Position numbers and translations under genes: made by a program
Notes under the pieces: generated by a model
The model's input: only the letters and a program-made list of their open reading frames with translations
Database searches by the model: none
Told to the model about the DNA's origin: nothing
Shown: positions 8,197 to 15,808 of the stretch, in pieces
How positions within the stretch are numbered: the first letter of the stretch is position 1
How the letters are laid out: each line of letters begins with the position of its first letter
IMG/VR virus record: IMGVR_UViG_3300030419_006513
Span: 19,138-46,969 of that record
Reading direction: 5' to 3' (one strand)
Length of the DNA stretch: 27,832 bases
DNA from: a virus

Positions 8197-9422
8197 TTTT
8201 TGCCACTAAATGAAGTATATTTATCTAGATCATCAACCATATCACAAAACTTATTATACATCTTTTCTTCTGTATATGTCTTTAGAAGATGTTTTTTTAA
8301 TGTTGTTGCTTTCGATTTATATTTTTTATAATTTTCATTTACGTCACGCATCAACCTTTTTGCATGTTCAGTATTTGGAATTGCCCAAGCGCTCTCAGGA
8401 TGTAAAACTCCCGCCCATGCGGCCCGTGAATCAATTTGGCGCAAATCATATTTAACAGATGCAAACATATCTTTGTCATTTTTTTGTAGAAAATCTAAAT
8501 GCCCACTCCAGCCGGTAGCCAAAACAGGCATGCCATTACATGCTGCTTCATAGAGAGGCAATCCGAATCCTTCGCCATGTGTCAAAGTTGCGAAGCATTT
8601 AATTTTCTTATGATTATAAAGAGCGCTCATCTCATCATCTGTCATAGCTCCATGAAGAATATAGACCCGGCATTTTTTATCTTTTGTTTCTGGTATAGTG
8701 GATAGCAATCCCTTAATTCTAGACTTTGTAGCATAATAATCCATAATGCTATTATTAGCGCCAGAAATTTTGAGAACTAAGCCAACATTATTATCTTTAA
8801 ATTCTTCTACAAAGCACTTTACAAGCGATTCAATGTTTTTCCGGGGGCCGGCTTGTGCAACACACAAGAAGTTAAAATCGCTGGTCAAATTAATATCTAA
8901 CTTGGTACTTTTTGATGCTTTGGTGCTGGCTGGAAAACCAATATATTCAACGGGGGTAGTACACTTCAACGAATGTGTGTCTCCGTTTTCTCCTTTTGCA
9001 TCATATACTGTACTCTTAAAAACATCAGCAGAATGTTTTGAAATGGTTATAACTTTATCTACATTACTATTTGCTGAATTAATCCACTCTGGTGATATAT
9101 CAGTGGTTTCAATGCCGGCAGTATACCCGATATTAATAGAGGCATACTCCTTTTTCCATTCATTAGGAATTGTAGTTTGTATCGAAACATCAAATACACC
9201 ACCTTTTTGTTGATACATAATGGTTTCTTTTAGTTTGCGATCAACATATCTTCTCTCTTCGTCGTCTTCCCATAGCCAACCAGTTTTACCCCAGTTGGTA
9301 GTGTGTACAAATATGTCATATTGATCCTCTTTAGTTCTCAAGGAACGAAGGGCAAAACGAGCCATTTCTCCGTACCCAGAGCGGGACAAAATTGGACCAG
9401 TTAATAGTATTTTCTTTTTCAT
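8193..9422 (-). CDS. GT4-family glycosyltransferase
   Basis: A 409-residue GT-B-fold protein. The N-terminal domain starts 'KKKILLTGPILSRSGYGEMA'; the inter-domain region reads 'NFLCVAQAGPRKNIESLVKC'. The C-terminal nucleotide-sugar site is 'THGEGFGLPLYEAACNGMPV' followed by 'LATGWSGHLDFL', with the E-x7-E-type signature of retaining GT4 enzymes. The start ATG has a GAGGAG site and overlaps the upstream GT4 stop by four bases. Two GT4 enzymes in series imply at least a disaccharide. Proteins of this kind in marine phages could decorate virion proteins or remodel host surface sugars. Confidence 0.82.
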   Translation of the reverse strand: MKKKILLTGPILSRSGYGEMARFALRSLRTKEDQYDIFVHTTNWGKTGWLWEDDEERRYVDRKLKETIMYQQKGGVFDVSIQTTIPNEWKKEYASINIGYTAGIETTDISPEWINSANSNVDKVITISKHSADVFKSTVYDAKGENGDTHSLKCTTPVEYIGFPASTKASKSTKLDINLTSDFNFLCVAQAGPRKNIESLVKCFVEEFKDNNVGLVLKISGANNSIMDYYATKSRIKGLLSTIPETKDKKCRVYILHGAMTDDEMSALYNHKKIKCFATLTHGEGFGLPLYEAACNGMPVLATGWSGHLDFLQKNDKDMFASVKYDLRQIDSRAAWAGVLHPESAWAIPNTEHAKRLMRDVNENYKKYKSKATTLKKHLLKTYTEEKMYNKFCDMVDDLDKYTSFSGKK

Positions 9423-10726
9423 GCTGCAATCTCCTCAAATCTATAGCCTTTATATTGTTGTCTAGTATCCCAAGACCCATGTCTTTCACAGGTTTCGGTT
9501 ATCAAATTAATCCATTTAGTTCTGAAATCGTCAAAATTATAGTTTTTCATAACATGCTTTCTGCCGGCTGCACCGAGAGCTTGTCTGGCTTCTGGGGCTT
9601 GATAAAAAATCTTTTTCAATGCATTTATAAAATCCTCTCTAGACACTCTATCTTCATAAATGTACGGTACTGCTTGAGATCCTATAATCGCTTTTGACGC
9701 AGGTTGAATGCCAACACCAAACCAATTAGTGCCATCAGTTACTTGTTCCTGTAGTCCACCGGTCATATTGACGATGATTGGTGTTTCACATGAAAGAGAT
9801 TCAAGCGTAGCTAATCCAAAACCCTCAGCGTCTGAAATGTTAATAGTGCAGTCTGCAATATTATAAAGTAAGGCCAATTTTTCTGGTGGTATTTTATCTG
9901 TAGAAAGTAAGACTTGACCATCTGCCAAATCAAAGTCATGAATAATGGCATGTAGATCTTGACCATATTGATCTCTAGGATCAGTGTGCAAAATTAAACT
10001 AGCTTTATCATGACCGACTTCATCTAAGAAATCTTTAAACCAAATTACCAAAGATCCGGTTTGTTTTCTTCTAGCATTTCTATTGTTCCAGAAAAACAAC
10101 ACTTTACCGTTTGTACCATGATGATCATCAAACGCAGTACGAAAAGCATGTGCATCTTCTGGGCTTGCTTTTTTAAAAGTATCACTATCAACAGCGTGTG
10201 GAAGATATACCTCTTCTACATCTGGTGCAACAGTTTGTACGATATCGCTAGTAACTTTTGATATTGTCGCAATTACATCATTTGATTCATAATAAGCTTT
10301 ATTGTACATTGGGTATGGTTTATTGTCCCATACATGATAATATACCATCGGCATAAGAGGTCTTAGTTCTTGTTCTATCTCCCATAGCCAGCCCCAAAAT
10401 CGAGGGTCGGTCATAAACCATAGCATATCAGGCTTTTCTTGTCTAACAATAGATCTCACCATATCTTGGTTACCATAATTATCAACTGGATATATTCGCC
10501 AATCATCGCCATATTCTTCTGTTTTCTGTGGCTTATAGTCTTGGTGCTTTATGGCACCACCCAAGCTAATAATTTCAAATTTGCCTGTTTGCAGGAGGGC
10601 TTCTAAAATATATTTGGTTTGTGTACCGACCCCCGAAGGTGAAAGGGGGTGATCTGAAATGGTTAGTAATTTATATTTTTTCGTATTACCATCCAAATTA
10701 AATGTTTTGTTTTCTGTTTCGCTCAT
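9419..10726 (-). CDS. GT4-family glycosyltransferase
   Basis: A protein of about 435 residues in the GT-B fold. It has 'LLTISDHPLSPSGVGTQTKY' near the N-terminus, 'HAVDSDTFKK' and 'VLFFWNNRNARRKQTGSLV' at the hinge, and the acceptor-proximal 'ISDAEGFGLATLESLSCETP' with 'IIVNMTGGLQEQV' in the donor site. I chose ATG 10726, which has an AAAGGAG site and begins just after the nuclease stop. The in-frame upstream start at 10765 would overlap the nuclease gene and lacks a site. It is the first transferase of the glycan cassette. Confidence 0.82.
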   Translation of the reverse strand: MSETENKTFNLDGNTKKYKLLTISDHPLSPSGVGTQTKYILEALLQTGKFEIISLGGAIKHQDYKPQKTEEYGDDWRIYPVDNYGNQDMVRSIVRQEKPDMLWFMTDPRFWGWLWEIEQELRPLMPMVYYHVWDNKPYPMYNKAYYESNDVIATISKVTSDIVQTVAPDVEEVYLPHAVDSDTFKKASPEDAHAFRTAFDDHHGTNGKVLFFWNNRNARRKQTGSLVIWFKDFLDEVGHDKASLILHTDPRDQYGQDLHAIIHDFDLADGQVLLSTDKIPPEKLALLYNIADCTINISDAEGFGLATLESLSCETPIIVNMTGGLQEQVTDGTNWFGVGIQPASKAIIGSQAVPYIYEDRVSREDFINALKKIFYQAPEARQALGAAGRKHVMKNYNFDDFRTKWINLITETCERHGSWDTRQQYKGYRFEEIAA

Positions 10727-10752
10727 TGTGTTTTTATCTCCTTTTATACACG

Positions 10753-11529
10753 TTATGGACACCATTTTGTCTTATGAAGTTCACACTTTGCGCATGAAGT
10801 TCTATTTTTAATATAATTTTTTTTGTGAATGTTGTGTAGTGCTTTTTTTAGTAATTCAAGTGCGTTTTTTGTCCTTTTTGGACCAGATGTAACTTCAAAT
10901 ATTTCTACATTTTTACCTTTTGCTGTTCTTTTTAAAAGTCCAAAGTGACATTTAATTTTTTTTGGGTCAATGTTATGCTTTATAGCATAATAATATTTGT
11001 AAAACACTAACTGATAGGTTGTCATTTTATCAGTCTTTCTTTTATAGTCCCATCCCCATGAACAAGTCTTCCAATCTAAAATATGATATACATCATCAAC
11101 TTTAACTACTAAATCAATATAACCTTTAAAATGATACTTGTCAAGTAAAAAATCATTTATTTCATCATATATTTGCTCTTCACATGAAAATATTTCGAAA
11201 TTAGGACCAAAATAATCACTTAAAACAGAATAATAATTATCGATAAGTGATGTGCCTTGGTTGGTAAACGAATCTAAAATGACATCTTCGTATTTTTCTT
11301 GAAGCGAAGCAATCTGTTCTTCGAAGTCTCTTTGGAAAAAATCGTACTGTTCAGATTCAGTTACTTCTTTCAATAAGAATTTTTCAATAGTGCTATGCAT
11401 CGCAGTGCCAAAAGCAGTGTAAATATTACCAGAAAATGCATCTTCAATTTTATCAATATTAACTAACTTGTGATAGAATGGACATTTTACCCAGTTTTTT
11501 AATTGTGAAAAAGATATATGTTTTTTCAT
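10753..11529 (-). CDS. Cas4/RecB-like PD-(D/E)XK Fe-S nuclease
   Basis: A 258-residue protein. It opens 'FSQLKNWVKCPFYHK' and carries H45 ('GTAMHSTIEKF'), D139 ('FKGYIDLVVKV'), D152 and K154 ('HILDWKTC') and Q173 ('TTYQLVFYKYY'), the order of a PD-(D/E)XK exonuclease. Four cysteines, C16 near the start and C246/C249/C257 ('CAKCELHKTKWC') at the end, match the iron-sulfur staple of Cas4 and AddB. It is predicted to be a single-strand-type exonuclease in recombination or replication. No Cas1, Cas2 or repeat array is present, so a CRISPR role is not supported. The ATG at 11529 follows GAGGAA and abuts the upstream stop. Confidence 0.82.
   Translation of the reverse strand: MKKHISFSQLKNWVKCPFYHKLVNIDKIEDAFSGNIYTAFGTAMHSTIEKFLLKEVTESEQYDFFQRDFEEQIASLQEKYEDVILDSFTNQGTSLIDNYYSVLSDYFGPNFEIFSCEEQIYDEINDFLLDKYHFKGYIDLVVKVDDVYHILDWKTCSWGWDYKRKTDKMTTYQLVFYKYYYAIKHNIDPKKIKCHFGLLKRTAKGKNVEIFEVTSGPKRTKNALELLKKALHNIHKKNYIKNRTSCAKCELHKTKWCP
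11116..11144 (-). promoter_or_regulatory. Candidate internal sigma70 promoter inside the nuclease gene
   Basis: TTGACA (11139-11144), a 17-base spacer and TATATT (11116-11121) lie within the nuclease coding sequence on the same strand. The bases before the -35 (TTTTTTACTTGACA) resemble those before the two intergenic promoters in this window, and the spacer ends GGT as at 12.87 kb. It could fire the glycan cassette separately. It may also be chance in AT-rich coding DNA. Confidence 0.3.
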
Positions 11530-11856
11530 TTATTCCTCAAGAGTAGTAGTTTTAGATTTCCTTCTCTTGTTAGACGTAGTAGTGGTTGATTTTATTTCAT
11601 TTTTTTTCTTTTTTTCTTCAAAAACCCATTCACCACACAATATAGCTGGTGGAGCATTCTTGGTTGTGTAGTTTGTTAGGACAGTCGGGCCAGACTTCAT
11701 GGTGAGGCTTTCAATATTGTGTCCAGCAGAAGTAAGTAACCCCTTGACTGTTTCCAATTGTACATTTTCGACTGGTTCATTAATGAAATTTCTTTCATTC
11801 AGTTCAATGCAAACGTGAATTAAACCATCTTTTTTATTAATTTTGTGACTTTTCAT
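11530..11856 (-). CDS. Hypothetical protein with basic, Thr-rich tail
   Basis: A protein of about 108 residues. The first two thirds look folded ('GLIHVCIELNERNFINEP', 'VQLETVKGLLTSAGHNIESL', 'PPAILCGEWVFEEKKKK'). The tail is low-complexity and basic ('STTTTSNKRRKSKTTTLEE'). I placed the start at ATG 11856, which has a perfect AAGGAG site five bases away; an in-frame upstream ATG at 11883 would overlap the metallopeptidase gene. No family was recognised. It lies directly before the Cas4-like nuclease and is likely translated with it. Confidence 0.62.
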   Translation of the reverse strand: MKSHKINKKDGLIHVCIELNERNFINEPVENVQLETVKGLLTSAGHNIESLTMKSGPTVLTNYTTKNAPPAILCGEWVFEEKKKKNEIKSTTTTSNKRRKSKTTTLEE

Positions 11857-11869
11857 ATGTTCTCCTTGT

Positions 11870-12595
11870 TTATTTTGGGTCAAAATCAGCTATTTTTTCA
11901 AACTGAATTAATTTTTTATATACTTGAGGGCTTATATCTTTGATACTATTTCCGCCCTTTAAATAATAAGATTCAAATGCAGTTGCAAAATATTCTCGCA
12001 GTGACGTTGCTGCATATGCGCGAACAAATAATGTTGGTGCGATATTTTCTATTTTCTTGTATCCTATCTTTTTAAATAATAAATCGTCAAACTCTTTATC
12101 GTAATCTAAATTTAAAAAATCAAAATAATTTAATTTATAATCCACATCATCGTTATGTAACAAATCATATAATCGATTTCGTTTTCCTAAAAATTCATTA
12201 ACTATTTTTTGGTCTTCATAAATATCTTCTGCAAACTTCTCTTCAACGCAATGTGCAATTTCATGCACAAAGTCATCAATAAAATTTACTTCACCCTCTT
12301 GGTTGCTGTCAATATAGATGTGACCATCATCATGTAAGGCTGAAATATTGCGCTTTTTTAAAATATCAAAATTGCCTATCTTGACGGATTTTACACGGTT
12401 TAAAAAAATGTCCGGTATATTGTCTCTTATTAAGGACAATATTTTATTAATATCAACATCTTTTGGTGGCTTATCTTTGATAATAACCTCAACATCTCTA
12501 TTTAACTGATATCTTCGCTTTTCGCTCAAATACCTTTTGTTTGAGTTATTGATTATTTTGAGTAGATTCTTTCTTGTTTTTTTCAAGCTGTTCAT
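11870..12595 (-). CDS. HEXXH zinc metallopeptidase-like protein
   Basis: A protein of about 241 residues with a zincin signature 'FIDDFVHEIAHCVEEKF' (H111, E112, H115) and a candidate third ligand E201 in 'SLREYFATAFESYYLKGG'. The preceding 'DDGHIYIDSNQEG' resembles the edge strand above the zinc site. No signal peptide or membrane segment is seen, so it probably acts in the cytoplasm or is packaged. I chose ATG 12595; the frame stays open upstream to 12697, but that extension runs inside the preceding gene. A GGGAG-like site lies about 12 bases upstream. The substrate is unknown. Confidence 0.68.
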   Translation of the reverse strand: MNSLKKTRKNLLKIINNSNKRYLSEKRRYQLNRDVEVIIKDKPPKDVDINKILSLIRDNIPDIFLNRVKSVKIGNFDILKKRNISALHDDGHIYIDSNQEGEVNFIDDFVHEIAHCVEEKFAEDIYEDQKIVNEFLGKRNRLYDLLHNDDVDYKLNYFDFLNLDYDKEFDDLLFKKIGYKKIENIAPTLFVRAYAATSLREYFATAFESYYLKGGNSIKDISPQVYKKLIQFEKIADFDPK

Positions 12596-12842
12596 TATAT
12601 AATTGCTCTCCCAATTCTGTATCATGAAGCGCCTGATGGTAACCTCTAATAAAGTTTTCTTCCGCAATTGCCAACAAGAATTCTGGAAAATCTTCACTCA
12701 TAACTTTGACAATGTGGTCAACGGTCACATCATTATTTTCTGGATTTGTTTTGTTGCCAACATAATTGATTAAAAATGATTTAAGTTCATTATTTGATTC
12801 AACTGTTTTATCTAAATCTGGGCTTCTTTCCCATTCGTTCAT
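12546..12842 (-). CDS. Hypothetical small acidic protein
   Basis: A 98-residue, mostly helical, acidic protein ('LKSFLINYVGNKTNPENN', 'HIVKVMSEDFPEFLLAIAEE', 'RGYHQALHDTELGEQLYNEQ') with a polar tail. The ATG at 12842 has an AAGGAG site and lies about 17 bases downstream of the predicted transcription start of a consensus promoter, so it opens the operon running into the glycan cassette. Its 3' end overlaps the metallopeptidase start by 50 bases. No family was recognised. Confidence 0.7.
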   Translation of the reverse strand: MNEWERSPDLDKTVESNNELKSFLINYVGNKTNPENNDVTVDHIVKVMSEDFPEFLLAIAEENFIRGYHQALHDTELGEQLYNEQLEKNKKESTQNNQ

Positions 12843-12865
12843 TTTATGCTCCTTATTTAATACTA

Positions 12866-12894
12866 ATTATAACCACTATTTATACATTTGTCAA
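12866..12894 (-). promoter_or_regulatory. Consensus sigma70 promoter with embedded T4-late-like box
   Basis: TTGACA (12889-12894), a spacer of exactly 17 bases and TATAAT (12866-12871) form a perfect housekeeping-type promoter 24 bases upstream of the ATG at 12842. Inside the spacer, TATAAATA (12877-12884) is the T4 late-promoter consensus. The site could therefore be read by host sigma70 early and by the gp55-like factor late. The promoter is seen directly; the dual use is inference. Confidence 0.75.
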
Positions 12895-12903
12895 GTATTT
12901 TTT

Positions 12904-13572
12904 CTATTTTCTACAAAATTTTAACCTACAGGCTGTTTTATTAACACCACCGTAGAATCCAAAAACTGATTGTCCTACAATGTATGGAGTTATTAATGGT
13001 GGAATTTCTTCTAACTTTGGTGGCCACATCTCAAAAACTTCTGTCGTGCTTCCACCAAAAGGGCCTTGTTCTTTTATTTTTGTGAGTTTCCATTGCGGTT
13101 TCCAACGAATCCGGCCCCATGCAGTTTTATTAGAAGAACTAATAACTTTACCCTTTTCATCGTAAAGGAATGTTTGAAAAATAGAATATTTATCGCCAAC
13201 AGAAACCACAGTACGGAGAGTCCAATGTGAATTCTGTATACCGCATCTAACAGCATCGCTGTAATCGCACCTATTATAAGTCGGCATGTATTGTATATTT
13301 CTCCAATCATAGACATTGATTTCACCCCTCCATACTTCATGTGCTGATAAGTATTGCAATCTATGGTCAAGCATAGATGTTTTTTGTGCAAGATCCGAAA
13401 TCATCAAATTCAGAGGCACAGAAGTGCCCTTCGATCCATCTGGAGCATGCACCTCGGTTATATCAACATATATTTGAATTACTTGGTAATTTCCTCTCTT
13501 CTCTTCAACAACAATGGTATCATCTGGCAATTGCGCTAGAGCAAAAGACATTAAAAACAATAATATAGACAT
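12904..13572 (-). CDS. Secreted protein of unknown function
   Basis: A 222-residue protein with a short signal peptide ('MSILLFLMSFALAQ', cleavage probably after ALA). The mature part is rich in beta-type segments ('YQVIQIYVDITEVHAPDG', 'WTLRTVVSVGDKYSIFQTFL', 'ITPYIVGQSVFGFYGGV'). It has four cysteines, two around residues 100-110 and two at the C-terminal end, which could form disulfides in the periplasm. The start has a GGAG site and lies just after the PhoH stop. Its end is followed by the promoter at 12.87 kb. I do not recognise the family. An exported phage protein suggests a role at the host envelope. Confidence 0.68.
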   Translation of the reverse strand: MSILLFLMSFALAQLPDDTIVVEEKRGNYQVIQIYVDITEVHAPDGSKGTSVPLNLMISDLAQKTSMLDHRLQYLSAHEVWRGEINVYDWRNIQYMPTYNRCDYSDAVRCGIQNSHWTLRTVVSVGDKYSIFQTFLYDEKGKVISSSNKTAWGRIRWKPQWKLTKIKEQGPFGGSTTEVFEMWPPKLEEIPPLITPYIVGQSVFGFYGGVNKTACRLKFCRK

Positions 13573-13582
13573 TTTTTCTCCT

Positions 13583-14935
13583 TTACAGTATTTTGGAGGC
13601 TTCGGTAGCCAAGCGACTTCTTTCGCCTTTTTTGAAGGTAATATGGCCGGCTAATGGCGAATCTTTAAACTTCTCAATACAGTATGTCAAACCGTTCGAT
13701 GTTTCGTTTGTATATACATTATCAATTTGTTCAATATCACCAGTTAAAACTATTTTTGTATTCTCGCCAACACGGGTAATAATTGTCTTTACTTCGTGGG
13801 CTGTGAGATTTTGAGCTTCATCAACAATTATGAAAGCATTAGAAATAGATCGACCACGGATATAAGTCAGCGCTTCAATTTCAATTTCGCCAGACTCAAT
13901 ATATGACCTAAACATTGTACGATCATTTCCTAAAATAAATTGCATATTGTCTTGAATTGGCATAAGCCATGGCATCATTTTTTCATGCATAGAGCCGGGC
14001 AGGAAGCCAATATCTTTTCCTAACGGTTGGACTGGTCTTGAAACTACAATCTTTTTGTATTTTGGTTCGCCAAGATCCATAACATTATTCGTACCTAAAG
14101 CTTGTTCCATGCCGGATGCGATGGCCATCAGAGTTTTCCCGGAACCGGCCTTACCAATCAATGTAACCAGCGGTATATTGTCGTCAAATAATAAATCAAA
14201 GGCAAAAGATTGTTCTTTATTCCTAGGAGAGATACCCCATGATAATGATTTCTTTTCTTTTATTTTAATCAATGGTGTTGTATAATTAGTAAATCTAACT
14301 AATGCCGATTTTTTAATGTTCGAAGATGATTGTAACATTAGAAATTGATTTGCATGTAGAAGTATATTTTGAGAGCGTGGTAAATCTTCTGATATCAATA
14401 TTTCTTCTCCAGCATAATGTTGTTCAATCATTTGATCATCAACCACTAAAGTTTCAAAGCCACTGTATAATTTCTCTGCGTTCTCTACAACTTGGGATGT
14501 TATATAGTCCTCGGACTCTAAACCAATTGAATTGGCAATTACACGCATGTTTATGTCTCTTGACACAACAACCGTTTTACGCTTTTCCCAGTCTTTCTGG
14601 ACTTTAAGAGCAGAAGCTAATATTATATGGTCAGCGATTTTTAAATCAAGAGATTTTGGAAGTATATTTTGATCTTTGGGGTCGCATACTTTGACGATTC
14701 CCTTACCTTGTTCAGGTCTGATGCCTTTGTTTAGAGATCCTTTTGCGCGGAGACTATCTAAATGTTTAATTATTCTCCTAGCATTAAAACCAACAGAATC
14801 TTGTCTTTTTTTGTGTTTATCAATTTCTTCTAATACTTTTAATGGAATGAATATGTCATTGTTTTCGAAATTAAACAAAGAGTCGGCATCAGATAGAAAA
14901 ACAGAGGTATCAATTACATAATTTTTTTTAGCCAT
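13583..14935 (-). CDS. phoH: PIN-PhoH fusion ATPase/ribonuclease
   Basis: A 450-residue protein in two domains. Residues 1-140 form a PIN nuclease: 'NYVIDTSVFLSDADSLFNF' with D9, 'PLKVLEEIDKHKK', then 'DHIILASALK' and 'VVVSRDINMR'. The rest is a PhoH-type P-loop ATPase with 'LVTLIGKAGSGKTLMAIASG' (Walker A), 'AFIIVDEAQNLTAHEVKTII' (Walker B) and 'IVLTGDIEQIDN'. The PIN-PhoH (PhoH2/YlaK-like) pair is linked to RNA unwinding and cleavage in bacteria, and phoH is frequent in marine phages. The start follows AAGGTG. The gene diverges from the plus-strand protease across a 93-base gap. Confidence 0.92.
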   Translation of the reverse strand: MAKKNYVIDTSVFLSDADSLFNFENNDIFIPLKVLEEIDKHKKRQDSVGFNARRIIKHLDSLRAKGSLNKGIRPEQGKGIVKVCDPKDQNILPKSLDLKIADHIILASALKVQKDWEKRKTVVVSRDINMRVIANSIGLESEDYITSQVVENAEKLYSGFETLVVDDQMIEQHYAGEEILISEDLPRSQNILLHANQFLMLQSSSNIKKSALVRFTNYTTPLIKIKEKKSLSWGISPRNKEQSFAFDLLFDDNIPLVTLIGKAGSGKTLMAIASGMEQALGTNNVMDLGEPKYKKIVVSRPVQPLGKDIGFLPGSMHEKMMPWLMPIQDNMQFILGNDRTMFRSYIESGEIEIEALTYIRGRSISNAFIIVDEAQNLTAHEVKTIITRVGENTKIVLTGDIEQIDNVYTNETSNGLTYCIEKFKDSPLAGHITFKKGERSRLATEASKIL

Positions 14936-15028
14936 TTTTCACCTTATTAAATAATATTACTATTATTTCTTACTATAAGTAGATCTGCGCTATAGTTAAT
15001 TTATGAAGCCAGTGAGTTTTTTTATGAA
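14936..15028. promoter_or_regulatory. Divergent intergenic region with symmetrical -10-like boxes
   Basis: This 93-base gap must hold promoters for PhoH (minus) and the protease (plus). The motif ACTATA (14972-14977), then AGATCT, then TATAGT (14991-14996) is an inverted repeat in which each arm is a -10-like box for one direction. For the minus strand, TTAACT at 14994-14999 is a possible -35 with a 16-base spacer. No good plus-strand -35 is seen. The arrangement would let one regulator or one polymerase control both genes. Confidence 0.35.
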
Positions 15029-15808
15029 ATGAGATACCTTAGAATGTTACCTTTATTATTTTTAGCCTGTAGTTTGAAACTAAATCATATTCGACAAGTA
15101 GAATATATGACTAGTCCGGCCGTTTGGAAACAAGGTGTCTTTAGAATTAATTCCCATGATAAAGCAGAAATATGTGAAACAAAAGATGAAGATGGTGAAA
15201 TTTGCAGAACAATTGATGGAATGTCAACTGGCACTGGTTTTGCTGTAGAAACTACTAAAGAAAAAAATAAAACACACATAATAACAGCGGCACATGTATG
15301 CTCGCTAGATATGGCTCCTCCAATAGATATAAATGAATTGCATAAAAGAGGTATAAGAGTAAAAAGCTTCGAAAGGACTTTGTTTGTTGATGATGGGGTT
15401 TCTCAAGTACCTGCGGAAGTAAAAGCTGTGGATCTTGCACATGATTTATGCTTATTGGAAATCAAAGTTGATGTTAAAAAAGAATTTGAAATTTCTGATG
15501 TTTATCCTGCATATAGCGAGGAAATATATAATATTGGCGCACCAGCCGGGTTTTATGAGCCGGGAGCTAAATTTTATTTAGAGGGCCATTATGTAGGTGT
15601 CATATTCCAATGGACAGCATTTGCCCCTAAACCTGTTTTACAGCAAGTGTTTTCAATACCCGGTGTTGGAGGGTTGTCTGGCTCTCCTTTAATCAACCAA
15701 GAAGGTAGAATTGTTGGAATGATTCATTCAATAAGGCTCGATTATCCTTATATAACATTTTCATGCACAATAGATGATTTGAATAGACTTATCTCTCACG
15801 TTTTATAA
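15029..15808 (+). CDS. Trypsin-like serine protease, lipoprotein
   Basis: A 259-residue protein and the only plus-strand gene. It has a lipoprotein signal 'MRYLRMLPLLFLAC' (lipobox, acylated C14). A chymotrypsin-fold triad follows: H89 in 'IITAAHVC', D139 in 'AHDLCLLEI', and S217 in 'VGGLSGSPL'. 'EGRIVGMIH' comes after the serine, as in trypsin-like and HtrA-type domains. No PDZ domain is present. It should sit on the host inner or outer membrane facing the periplasm and cleave envelope or incoming proteins. Its last 20 bases overlap the 3' end of the convergent kinase gene. Strand and function mark it as a likely moron gene. Confidence 0.82.
   Translation: MRYLRMLPLLFLACSLKLNHIRQVEYMTSPAVWKQGVFRINSHDKAEICETKDEDGEICRTIDGMSTGTGFAVETTKEKNKTHIITAAHVCSLDMAPPIDINELHKRGIRVKSFERTLFVDDGVSQVPAEVKAVDLAHDLCLLEIKVDVKKEFEISDVYPAYSEEIYNIGAPAGFYEPGAKFYLEGHYVGVIFQWTAFAPKPVLQQVFSIPGVGGLSGSPLINQEGRIVGMIHSIRLDYPYITFSCTIDDLNRLISHVL

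Noticed and set aside
8746-9213. Plus-strand frame of 155 codons
   Set aside because: It lies wholly opposite the GT4 gene, has no ribosome-binding site and no recognisable domain.
10753-11529. Cas4 of a CRISPR-Cas locus
   Set aside because: No Cas1, Cas2 or repeats are present nearby; the Fe-S nuclease fits phage recombination equally well.
13074-13391. Minus-strand 105-codon frame inside the secreted protein
   Set aside because: It is an alternate frame within a gene with a signal peptide and a good start; no start site or domain supports it.
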